Of a stretch of 38,403 bases of DNA, positions 32,287-38,403 are shown one piece after another (position 1 is the stretch's first letter; each line of letters starts with the position of its first letter). The notes beneath the pieces were generated by a model, which was not told the DNA's origin, did no database searches, and saw nothing but the letters and a program-made list of their open reading frames with translations. Source of the stretch: JBKHJZ01 sp046537875 (lineage in GTDB: Bacteria; Actinomycetota; Acidimicrobiia; Acidimicrobiales; VFJN01). The stretch is from the NCBI GenBank assembly GCA_046537875.1, contig JBKHJZ010000011.1, forward strand, positions 1 through 38,403. Direction: 5' to 3'. The position numbers and the translations under genes are program-made.

Positions 32287-33513
32287 TCAGCCCAGCGCAC
32301 CGGCAGCCCGGAGCGCGGCCACGCGGTCGAGGTCGTAGCCGAGCACCTCGGTGAGAACGGCCTCGGTGTGCTCCCCAGCGGCCGGCGCACGGGACGGGGT
32401 CGGGAGCTGCCCGTCGACCACCTTGACCGGAGTGGGCAGCTGCTCGGTCCCCAGCACGTTCCGGGGGAGGAAGCCCAGCCGCTCCCGGAACTGCGGATCG
32501 TCCGCCACGGTGCGGGGCGTGTTGACCGGGGCGATGGGGGTGTCGTGCTCGCGGCCGAAGGCGACCCACTCGTGCGTGGTGCGACCCCGGAAGATGTCAC
32601 GCAGCTCCGCCTGCAGCTCGCGGTTCCCCGGCGCGTGATCGGCATACTCGGCGCCCGGCCACCGCTCGAACAGGTCGATCCGATCCACGCCCTCGCAGAA
32701 GTTCCGCCAGAACGCGCGCTCCGAGGCCTGGAACAGCACGAATCCGTCCTTCGACTCGTAGATCTGGTAGCGCACGCCGTGGCGCATGCCGGCGGTGCCC
32801 GGGGCACGCCGCTCGTAGCCGTCCGCCTCGTTGCCGGTCACCTCGTCCTCCGGGCGCTCGTAGGCCTTCCATGTCTCGCTCCGGTACCAGTCCATGGCGG
32901 CGGCCGCGTCGGCCTGCGCGACCTCGAGGTGGCAGCCCTCGCCGGTGGCGCGGGCACGGACGATCCCGGCCAGGATGCCGAGGGCGCCGAACAGCGGTCC
33001 GGCGTGGATGCCGATCGACGGGTGCTCGGGGATGTAGGCGAACCCCTCGTCGTCGGTGCCCGGCACCACCAGACCTGCCCACGTGTCGTAGGCGATGCCG
33101 TGGCTGGGCAGGTCCTTGTAGGGGCCGGTCATGCCGTACCCGGAGATCGTGATGAACACCAGTGCCGGATTGACCGACGCCAGCGTCTCGTAGCCGAGTC
33201 CCCGCCGCTCCAGCCCGCCCGGACGCATGGCCTCGACCACCGCGTCGGCCTCCCTCACCAGATCGAGGAACACCTCGCGTCCCTCGTCCGTCCTGAGATC
33301 GAGGATGACCGAGCGCTTGCCCCGGCTGATGTGGAGGTGCATGAGCGACACGCCCTCGACGATCGGCCACGTCATCCGGCGGACGTAGTCGCCCGAGGGC
33401 GGCTCGACCTTGATGACCTCGGCACCCAGGTCGGCGAGGTGGGTGGTGACGGCACCCGGGCCCAACATCGAGCACTCGACGATGCGGACGCCTGCCAGGA
33501 GCGGTCGGGTCAC
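32287..33513 (-). CDS. CaiB/BaiF type III CoA-transferase family protein
   Basis: The 408-residue protein moves CoA between carboxylic acids or acts as an acyl-CoA racemase-like enzyme. Family blocks are LAGVRIVECSMLGPGAVTTH, LADLGAEVIKVEPPSGDYVR, ISRGKRSVILDL, EAMRPGGLERRGLGYETL, VFITISGYGMTGPYKDLPSH and the C-terminal FGREHDTPIAPVNTPRTVAD. In the segment CHLEVAQADAAAAMDW the position usually held by the catalytic Asp is Glu197, which may matter for activity. GTG 33513 has GGAGGAG upstream. A palindromic site covers its likely promoter, matching that of the SDR gene, so both may act in one CoA-ester or lipid/steroid catabolic pathway. Confidence 0.9.
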   Translation of the reverse strand: MTRPLLAGVRIVECSMLGPGAVTTHLADLGAEVIKVEPPSGDYVRRMTWPIVEGVSLMHLHISRGKRSVILDLRTDEGREVFLDLVREADAVVEAMRPGGLERRGLGYETLASVNPALVFITISGYGMTGPYKDLPSHGIAYDTWAGLVVPGTDDEGFAYIPEHPSIGIHAGPLFGALGILAGIVRARATGEGCHLEVAQADAAAAMDWYRSETWKAYERPEDEVTGNEADGYERRAPGTAGMRHGVRYQIYESKDGFVLFQASERAFWRNFCEGVDRIDLFERWPGAEYADHAPGNRELQAELRDIFRGRTTHEWVAFGREHDTPIAPVNTPRTVADDPQFRERLGFLPRNVLGTEQLPTPVKVVDGQLPTPSRAPAAGEHTEAVLTEVLGYDLDRVAALRAAGALG

Positions 33514-33556
33514 TCGTTCGTCTCCTCCGGGGGCGGCGTCATGATCATCGCACAGG

Positions 33557-33575
33557 ATCTGACACAGCGTCAGAT
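33557..33575. promoter_or_regulatory. 7-5-7 palindromic operator upstream of the CoA-transferase
   Basis: ATCTGAC-ACAGC-GTCAGAT is a perfect inverted repeat. On the minus strand it overlaps CTGACG, a -35-like hexamer 18 bp before GATGAT. Identical arms recur at 35481-35499. Symmetry and spacing suit a dimeric repressor such as a TetR-family protein; no such gene is in the window. Confidence 0.65.
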
Positions 33576-33617
33576 GACGGGAACATCTCGACCTTGGTTC
33601 GACACCGGGTCGCGGCC

Positions 33618-33683
33618 GTCATCTACGGTTGTCGCGACTGTCATCTACGGTGACGGTGGCGAAGGACCGGACCGTCATGTACG
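33618..33683 (+). repeat. Direct repeats GTCATCTACGGT
   Basis: GTCATCTACGGT occurs exactly at 33618-33629 and 33640-33651, with a related GTCATGTACG at 33674-33683. The first two are 22 bp apart, about two helix turns, so a protein could bind them on one DNA face. Each exact copy also contains TACGGT, a TANNNT hexamer. Confidence 0.6.
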
Positions 33684-33726
33684 CGCTGGGGGGCTTCCGC
33701 CCGACTGCGGGGAGAGGCTGCCGAGA

Positions 33727-33746
33727 GTGGTGAGAAGTTTCACCAC
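33727..33746 (+). promoter_or_regulatory. Perfect 7-bp hairpin or operator upstream of the Rpf-like gene
   Basis: GTGGTGA-GAAGTT-TCACCAC is a perfect inverted repeat about 145 nt before the GTG at 33892. It may be an RNA hairpin or a protein site. TTTCACCA at its right arm recurs at 33790-33797. Confidence 0.45.
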
Positions 33747-33891
33747 CTGTGGCCATAGTTGCGGAATCATTGCGATAGTGACAGACTCCTTTCACCAACC
33801 GACCAGGACAGCACGCGCTGGGGCGTACTCCCGTCGCCGGTTCCCCTCTGCCGAAGCTCCGGCGCGCGCGCGGACGGAAGGAGCTCCCCTG

Positions 33892-34533
33892 GTGGCCGAG
33901 AGGACTGATCACCCTCCCAGTACCGAGACCTCGGCGCGCACTGCGGTCGTTCGCCGGTCAGTGCTCGGTGGCGTGGTCGGCACAGTGCTGCTGGTCGGCC
34001 CGGTGACCCTGGCCAACGCCATCGTGCCCGACGACGACTCGCCGAACAGCGTCGAGGTCGCCGATGCCTCGGAGACGTCGCAGATCAACCGGCGGCGCGA
34101 GGCGGACCGACAGAACGTCAGAGCCATCAGCGAGCTGCGCACGACCACCACGGTGCCGACAACCACGACCACCGAGGCCACGACCACCACCGCACCCCCC
34201 ACCACGACCACCACCGCACCGCCGACCACGACCACCACCGCACCGCCGGAGGAGGCGCCCCCCGACAACGGCGGTGCCCTCGGAGACCCCAACAGCTACG
34301 CGACGTGGGACGCGCTCGCAGAATGCGAGTCGGGCGGCGACTGGCACATCAACACCGGCAACGGCTACTACGGCGGGCTCCAGTTCTCGCTCTCCTCGTG
34401 GCAAGCCGTCGGCGGCACCGGTTATCCCCACGAGCACTCCCGCGAGACCCAGATCCTCATGGGCCAGCGGCTGCAGGCCTCGTCCGGCTGGGGCGCCTGG
34501 CCCACCTGCTCCGCCAAGCTCGGCTACATCTGA
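33892..34533 (+). CDS. Resuscitation-promoting-factor-like muralytic protein
   Basis: The 213-residue secreted protein has a cytoplasmic start, a hydrophobic signal (SVLGGVVGTVLLVGPVTLAN), a spacer with many Arg and Ser, a Thr/Pro-rich linker (residues 84-118) and an Rpf domain of about 80 residues. The domain holds TWDALAECESGGDWHINTGN, with the catalytic Glu146 equivalent to that of the Rpf lytic transglycosylases, GYYGGLQFSLSSWQAVGG and a final WPTCSAKLGY; Cys145 and Cys206 should form the conserved disulfide. Rpf proteins cleave peptidoglycan and help cells leave dormancy. GTG 33892 has AAGGAG 8 nt upstream. The long upstream region suggests tight control. Confidence 0.9.
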   Translation: MAERTDHPPSTETSARTAVVRRSVLGGVVGTVLLVGPVTLANAIVPDDDSPNSVEVADASETSQINRRREADRQNVRAISELRTTTTVPTTTTTEATTTTAPPTTTTTAPPTTTTTAPPEEAPPDNGGALGDPNSYATWDALAECESGGDWHINTGNGYYGGLQFSLSSWQAVGGTGYPHEHSRETQILMGQRLQASSGWGAWPTCSAKLGYI

Positions 34534-34544
34534 CGCGCACGTTC

Positions 34545-35456
34545 TCAGTAGCGCAGTCCCGGCGCCCGCGTGCCGAACACGTCGGTGTTCAACCTCGTCC
34601 CCAGCGTGGTCGCATCCCAGCGCGTCCCCTCGCTGGCGATGCTCGGTCCGTCGGTCCACCCGCGCATCCACACGATCCGGTCGCCGACGGCCCGGATCAC
34701 CTGACCGGTCACGTGCTGGGCCTCGTCCGACGCCAGCCAGGCCACGACCGGTGACGAGGTCGCGGGATCCATCGGGTTGAACTCGTCGTCGTCCAGCTCG
34801 TCCGGCTCGATCACCGGTGGGGCGCCGGGCATGGTGGCCGTGATCCGGGTCGCGCCCGCCGGGCCGATGGCGTTCACGGTGACGCCCAACCTGTACAGCT
34901 CGAGGCTGAGGGTCTGGGTCAGCCCGGCGATCGCGGCCTTGGCCGTGGCGTAGTTGGTCTGCCCGAAGTTGCCGACGAGGCCCGCCCCCGACGTGGTGTT
35001 GATCACCCGGCCCGTCAGCGTCTCGCCCGCCTTGGCCCTCTCCCGCCAGTGCCGCGCGGCCCAGTGGCACGGGCTCCACGTCCCCTTGACGTGCACCCGC
35101 AGCACGGCGTCGAAGTCGGCGTCGGCCATGTTCCAGATCGCCGCGTCCCGCACGATGCCGGCGTTGTTGACGAGGATGTCGAGGTGGCCCCAGGTCTCGA
35201 CGGCCTGGGCCACCATCCGGCCGGCCCCCTCGTGATCGGCGACGTCCTCGTAGTTGGCGACGGCCTCGCCGCCCCGCGTCCGGATGATCTCCACGGTGAG
35301 GTCGGCGTCGCGCGACGAGCCCTCGCCGCCCACGCTGACCCCCAGGTCGTTGACGACGACGCGTGCGCCTTGCCTCGCCAGCTCCATGGCGTGTCCCCGA
35401 CCGATGCCGTGGCCCGCCCCGGTCACGATGGCGACCTTGCCGTCGAGCAGCCCCAT
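34545..35456 (-). CDS. Short-chain dehydrogenase/reductase, MFE-2-like
   Basis: The 303-residue NAD(P) enzyme shows VAIVTGAGHGIGRGHAMELA (cofactor-binding turn), VVVNDLGVSVGGEG, ILVNNAGIVRDAAIWNM, Ser156 in INTTSGAGLVGN and the catalytic YATAK (Tyr169, Lys173). The VNDLG and GGEAVANYEDVAD wording is that of the 3-hydroxyacyl-CoA dehydrogenase part of MFE-2/17beta-HSD4 proteins, so a beta-oxidation-like substrate is likely. The C-terminus (from about residue 215) is longer than a minimal SDR. ATG 35456 is preceded by GAGGGAG. The start region holds a palindrome also found before the CoA-transferase gene. Confidence 0.92.
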   Translation of the reverse strand: MGLLDGKVAIVTGAGHGIGRGHAMELARQGARVVVNDLGVSVGGEGSSRDADLTVEIIRTRGGEAVANYEDVADHEGAGRMVAQAVETWGHLDILVNNAGIVRDAAIWNMADADFDAVLRVHVKGTWSPCHWAARHWRERAKAGETLTGRVINTTSGAGLVGNFGQTNYATAKAAIAGLTQTLSLELYRLGVTVNAIGPAGATRITATMPGAPPVIEPDELDDDEFNPMDPATSSPVVAWLASDEAQHVTGQVIRAVGDRIVWMRGWTDGPSIASEGTRWDATTLGTRLNTDVFGTRAPGLRY

Positions 35457-35480
35457 CTCGTCTCCCTCGGCTCCCTCGAA

Positions 35481-35503
35481 ATCTGACGTGCCGTCAGATA
35501 GTA
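35481..35503 (-). promoter_or_regulatory. 7-5-7 palindromic operator with overlapping -10 before the SDR gene
   Basis: ATCTGAC-GTGCC-GTCAGAT (35481-35499) has the same arms as the site at 33557. On the minus strand TACTAT (35498-35503), a TANNNT -10 box, overlaps its first two bases, so a bound dimer would cover the transcription start. The divergent gene at 35595 may be under the same control. Confidence 0.65.
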
Positions 35504-35594
35504 GGTGGCCGGCGTGCAGGGGCACCCAGCCGCGCCTACCGCGCCGGCCGCGGGTGTGGTGGCCTGGGTGCATCGCAACCAGGAGGTCCCGCTG

Positions 35595-36275
35595 ATGACG
35601 GACACACCCGAGCTGCGCCCGATGGGCACGGGCGAGGCCTCACCGCTGCTGATCGACGACGTCATGCCCAACCGCCACGCGTCCCGGGTCGAGATGCTGG
35701 TGGTGGAGGCCGACCCCGGGCCCACCTACGCGGCGCTCCGGGAGCTCGACTTCATGTCGGTGCACTCCCCGCTCATGGACGCCGCGACATGGGCACGCCG
35801 CCTGCCGGAGCGGATCGCCGTCGCCACCGGGCGCCGCGAACCCACACCGCCGCCACCGGCGATGCGCCTGTCGGAGATGTTCGACCGTGCGCCCGGGGAG
35901 CAGCCGCCAGACGACGCGATGGCGATGTGGATGCCGCTCGGCGAGGATCCCGGCCGCGAGCTCGTGTTCGGCGCAGTGGGCCGCTTCTGGCAGCCCGACA
36001 TCGAGTGGAAGCAGATCGAGCCGCACATGTTCCGCGCCTTCGGCGAGTCGGGCTGGGGGAAGATCGCCGCCAACCTCTGTGTGATGCCGTTCGGGGTGGA
36101 ACGGTCCATCGCCAGCTACGAGGCCCGCACGGTCATGACCGACGAGGTGAGCCGGGCCAAGTTCCTGCGCTACTGGCGCGTGGTCAGCCCCTTCGTCGGC
36201 ACGGTCCTGCGGTCGGTGCTGAAGTCGGCGAAGCGGGAGGTGGAGTCGCCGTCACCCGGCGCCCCGAGCGATTGA
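35595..36275 (+). CDS. SRPBCC-like protein of unknown ligand
   Basis: This 226-residue protein has the layout of SRPBCC/START-like proteins, which hold hydrophobic ligands: an early helix and strands (SRVEMLVVEADPGPTYAAL, ELDFMSVHSPLMD), a central strand pair (ELVFGAVGRFWQPDIEWKQI), and the common C-terminal pattern ERSIASYEARTVMTDEVSRA then KFLRYWRVVSPFVGTVLR ending in a long helix. ATG 35595 has AGGAGG 8 nt upstream. It is divergent from the SDR gene with 138 bp between, near the palindromic operator, so a link to the same lipid-type pathway is plausible but inferred. Confidence 0.65.
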   Translation: MTDTPELRPMGTGEASPLLIDDVMPNRHASRVEMLVVEADPGPTYAALRELDFMSVHSPLMDAATWARRLPERIAVATGRREPTPPPPAMRLSEMFDRAPGEQPPDDAMAMWMPLGEDPGRELVFGAVGRFWQPDIEWKQIEPHMFRAFGESGWGKIAANLCVMPFGVERSIASYEARTVMTDEVSRAKFLRYWRVVSPFVGTVLRSVLKSAKREVESPSPGAPSD

Positions 36276-36276
36276 C

Positions 36277-36298
36277 GCGCCGGCGATCGGAGCGGCGC
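36277..36298. terminator. Stem-loop between convergent genes
   Basis: GCGCCG (36277-36282) pairs with CGGCGC (36293-36298) around a ten-base loop, right after the SRPBCC-like stop and before the convergent gene end at 36305. No T-tract follows. Confidence 0.3.
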
Positions 36299-36304
36299 CG
36301 CCCA

Positions 36305-36763
36305 TCAGAACGAGGTGAGCGCGGCAGTCAGCTCCTCGACGATGTCGGCCTCCGTGCGCTCGAGGGTCAGCGAGACGATCCGCACCACGGCCAGCACGGT
36401 GAGCCAGGCACCGAAGAGCGCCCGGTCGGGTCCGAGGTCGGCGATCACGCTGTCGACGGACGGGCGTATGCCGCCCGCGGTCGAGGCCGCGAGCACCAGC
36501 ATGGTGCCCAACACCTCCAGGTTGTCGGCCGGGACCGCTCCGTCCATGGCCAGCCGCTGGACCAGCTGGGCCTGGTCGTAGGCCTCGTCGGTCTCGGCCA
36601 CCATCATCCGCAGCGCGATGGCAGCGGCGTCGAGCAGCCCACCGGCCACCGCCGCCGCCCCCGACGACTCGACGGCGTTGCGCACGACGAGCGCGGCCTG
36701 GCCGGGCTCGTGGTCGAGCACCTGGGTCTCGAGCGCCTCGCGCACAGTGTCGGGCACGTCCAT
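36305..36763 (-). CDS. Small helical protein of unknown function
   Basis: The 152-residue protein is nearly all helical (DTVREALETQVLDHEPGQAA, AAAVAGGLLDAAAIALRMMV, FGAWLTVLAVVRIVSLTLER). Its moderately hydrophobic helices could pack as a soluble bundle or associate with the membrane. No catalytic motif or known family is recognised. ATG 36763 is chosen over longer in-frame starts because TAGGCT ends 8 nt upstream and the gene beyond runs the other way. Its promoter lies back to back with that of the next gene, 43 bp between start codons. Confidence 0.65.
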   Translation of the reverse strand: MDVPDTVREALETQVLDHEPGQAALVVRNAVESSGAAAVAGGLLDAAAIALRMMVAETDEAYDQAQLVQRLAMDGAVPADNLEVLGTMLVLAASTAGGIRPSVDSVIADLGPDRALFGAWLTVLAVVRIVSLTLERTEADIVEELTAALTSF

Positions 36764-36771
36764 CGTGCCGC

Positions 36772-36800
36772 AGCCTACGTCCGCCACCTGGCAGTACCGT
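36772..36800. promoter_or_regulatory. Back-to-back leaderless promoters
   Basis: TAGGCT (minus strand, 36772-36777) lies 8 nt before ATG 36763, and TACCGT (plus strand, 36795-36800) lies 6 nt before ATG 36807. The two start codons are separated by only 43 bp, so the two promoters must overlap in their -35 regions. Confidence 0.45.
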
Positions 36801-36806
36801 GCTCGG

Positions 36807-37283
36807 ATGGTCGCCGAGCCGGTGATCGTCGAGTTCGACGAGCAGGAGCGCGAGCGCGTCGTGCGCCACATGGAGGCCATGGCGCGCGCGGGCCACGGCT
36901 GGATCAACCTGACACCGGGACTCGACATGGACGTGCCCCCGCCGGCACCCTCGCCGCTCGCGTCGCTCTTCTCGAGCAGGGGACCCACCGTCCCGCTCGG
37001 CACGTGGACGGCCGCGCACCGGCGGCACCCCGCCACCGTCGGCATCCAACACCCCGCAGGCCCCCAAGCCAGCGGGCAGCTCGCCGAGCTCGGCGTGCCG
37101 ATCCCCGACACCTGGCGCCTCGTGTCGGACCATCCACGCCGGGGCCTCGTGGTGCTCCCGCCGCCCGGTACCTCGGCCACGCACCTCGACGCCGTCCTCG
37201 CCTGGCTGATCACCGCGACCGGAGCGCTGTGCCCGTGGCCGCGCACCGGCGAGTGGCGGGCGCTCTGCCACGAGCCGGGCTGA
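36807..37283 (+). CDS. Unrecognised 158-residue protein
   Basis: The protein begins VIVEFDEQERERVVRHMEAM and contains GHGWINLTPGLDMDVPPP, LGTWTAAHRRHPATVGIQHP and HPRRGLVVLPPPGTSATHLD, ending in a short helical segment. It has many Pro, His and Trp residues and no signal or membrane segment. No family is recognised. ATG 36807 follows TACCGT by 6 nt. The divergent partner at 36763 may be functionally linked. It ends 75 bp before the alcohol dehydrogenase gene. Confidence 0.65.
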   Translation: MVAEPVIVEFDEQERERVVRHMEAMARAGHGWINLTPGLDMDVPPPAPSPLASLFSSRGPTVPLGTWTAAHRRHPATVGIQHPAGPQASGQLAELGVPIPDTWRLVSDHPRRGLVVLPPPGTSATHLDAVLAWLITATGALCPWPRTGEWRALCHEPG

Positions 37284-37358
37284 CACCCAACCGCCAGCGG
37301 CGGGCGGCTGCGCAGCGGTACGGTCGGGCCGACGGCTTTCGCCCCCTGGAGGTTCCCG

Positions 37359-38399
37359 GTGCACGCGTTGCAGCTGACCGCCTGGAAGTCACCGCCCGAG
37401 TTCCGGGAGGTCCCCACGCCCGAACCCGGTCCCGGTGAGGTGCTGGTGCGGGTGGCTGCTGCGGGCGCCTGCCACTCCGACCTCCACCTGATCCACGACT
37501 TCGATCCGGGTCTCCTGCCGTACGACCTGCCGTTCACGCTCGGGCACGAGAACGCTGGGTGGGTCGAGGCCCTCGGGCCGGGCGTCGACGGTCTGGAGGT
37601 CGGCACCCCGGTGGCGGTGTACGGCCCCTGGGGCTGCGGGCGGTGCTGGCGCTGCCAGCAGGGGAACGAGAACTACTGCGAGCGGGCGGCCGAGATCGGT
37701 GCCGCCGGCGGCGGGCTGGGACGGGACGGCGGGATGGCGCCGTACATGCTCGTGCCGAGCGCCCGGCTGCTCGTGCCCTTGGGCGAGGGGCTCGATCCCG
37801 TGCAGGCGGCCCCCCTCACCGATGCCGGTCTGACCCCGTACCACGCGATCAAGCGGTCGCTCCACCTGCTCGGCGCCGGTTCGACCGCGGTGGTGATCGG
37901 CACGGGCGGGCTCGGGCACCTCGCCGTGCAGATCCTGCGGGCGATCAGCGGAGCGCAGATCATCGCCGTCGACCTGAGGGAGGAGGCCCGCCGGCTTGCA
38001 CTGGACGTGGGCGCCGACCACGCGCTGCCGTCGGACCCGACTGCGGGCGACGCGATCCGCGACCTGACCGGGGGCCTCGGAGTGGACGTCGCGCTCGACT
38101 TCGTGGGGGTCGACGCCACGATCGCCCTGGCTGCGTCGACCTGCCGGCCGATGGGCCATGCCACCGTCGTCGGCATCGGCGGCGGCTCGTTCCCCTTCAG
38201 CTTCTTCAGCCTGCCCTACGAGGTGAGCCTGGCCACGACGTACTGGGGCAGCCGCCCGGAGCTGATCGAGCTGCTCGAGCTCGCCCGCCGCGGCAGCGTC
38301 CGGGCGCACGTCGAGGAGCATCCGCTCGACGAGGCTCCCGAGGTGTACGAGAAGCTCCATGCCGGCGAGATCAGCGGTCGCGCAGTGATCGTGCCCTGA
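37359..38399 (+). CDS. Zinc-dependent alcohol dehydrogenase (MDR family)
   Basis: The 346-residue medium-chain dehydrogenase oxidises alcohols or reduces aldehydes with NAD(P). It has the catalytic-zinc ligands in AAGACHSDLHLI (Cys) and LGHENAGWVEALG (His-Glu), the structural-zinc lobe CGRCWRCQQGNENYC with four Cys, and the Rossmann turn VVIGTGGLGHLAVQILRA followed by the acidic strand-end IIAVDLREEARRLA, which favours NAD. C-terminal blocks include GGLGVDVALDFVG and the final HPLDEAPEVYEKLHAGEISG. GTG 37359 has GGAGG 6 nt upstream. It is complete, with its TGA ending at base 38399. Confidence 0.95.
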   Translation: MHALQLTAWKSPPEFREVPTPEPGPGEVLVRVAAAGACHSDLHLIHDFDPGLLPYDLPFTLGHENAGWVEALGPGVDGLEVGTPVAVYGPWGCGRCWRCQQGNENYCERAAEIGAAGGGLGRDGGMAPYMLVPSARLLVPLGEGLDPVQAAPLTDAGLTPYHAIKRSLHLLGAGSTAVVIGTGGLGHLAVQILRAISGAQIIAVDLREEARRLALDVGADHALPSDPTAGDAIRDLTGGLGVDVALDFVGVDATIALAASTCRPMGHATVVGIGGGSFPFSFFSLPYEVSLATTYWGSRPELIELLELARRGSVRAHVEEHPLDEAPEVYEKLHAGEISGRAVIVP

Positions 38400-38403
38400 T
38401 CAC

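Larger units (their letters stand above)
33514..33891. other. 378-bp non-coding region with several regulatory-looking repeats
   Basis: No credible gene lies between the CoA-transferase (minus) and Rpf-like (plus) starts. The region is less GC-rich than its surroundings and holds a 19-bp palindrome, two exact 12-bp direct repeats plus a degenerate third, and a perfect 7-bp hairpin, all listed separately. The stretch 33745-33800 (GGCCATAGTT, GCGATAGTGAC) is the most AT-rich and the likeliest Rpf promoter, leaving an untranslated leader of roughly 100 nt. Confidence 0.7.

Noticed and set aside
33650..33891. Cyclic-di-AMP (ydaO-type) riboswitch in the Rpf leader
   Set aside because: Rpf genes in actinobacteria often carry one, and GCGGGGAGAGGCTGCCGAGAG looked suggestive, but I could not line up the conserved core blocks. 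A covariance-model search would settle it.

Overview
The window is about 38 kb of very GC-rich chromosomal DNA packed with genes on both strands. It looks like an actinomycete, most likely class Acidimicrobiia or a close relative. The pointers are an F420-pathway gene (cofC) lying close to gpsA, an Rpf-type muralytic protein with a Thr/Pro-rich linker, type III CoA-transferase and SDR lipid-type enzymes, GTG starts, and many apparently leaderless genes with a TANNNT box 6-8 nt before the start codon. I see no rRNA, tRNA, CRISPR, insertion sequence or phage genes.

Layout. 1-2763: the tail of an unknown gene, a DinB-like protein, a broken ECF sigma factor gene and a gamma-glutamyltransferase. 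2858-13903: an envelope-glycan and iron-transport block. It holds a lipid-linked-saccharide flippase with a family-2 glycosyltransferase (plus strand); a second family-2 glycosyltransferase, a Gfo/Idh/MocA oxidoreductase and an alkaline-phosphatase-superfamily protein (minus strand, overlapping); an iron ABC-transporter ATPase overlapping a multi-membrane-span glycosyltransferase-like gene (minus); and a divergent ferric-iron binding protein plus fused permease (plus). Each start region in this block carries the same 14-bp motif, GTTAAG-N3-GCCTA. It resembles the left part of the DtxR/IdeR iron box, so I propose that the glycan genes and the iron transporter form one iron-responsive regulon.

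13946-18628 (minus): gpsA, a large six-hairpin-glycosidase-like protein and, overlapping it by four bases, a class III adenylate cyclase. 18716-21621: two divergent lipoproteins of unknown function. 21686-25125: cofC, a PIG-L deacetylase, a YqgE/AlgH protein, a 72-residue protein, a DUF429 protein and a HIT-family protein. 25395-29830: a complete four-gene polar amino-acid ABC transporter (binding protein, two permeases, ATPase) with overlapping genes. 29920-32231: a DEDDy exonuclease-like protein and two unrecognised proteins. 32287-36275: a CaiB/BaiF CoA-transferase, an Rpf-like protein, an SDR dehydrogenase and an SRPBCC-like protein. The CoA-transferase and SDR promoters share an identical 7-5-7 palindrome (ATCTGAC-N5-GTCAGAT), which suggests one repressor controls both. 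36305-38399: two small divergent unknown genes and a zinc alcohol dehydrogenase.

Functions are assigned from motifs and general family resemblance read by eye. No database search or structure prediction was run.
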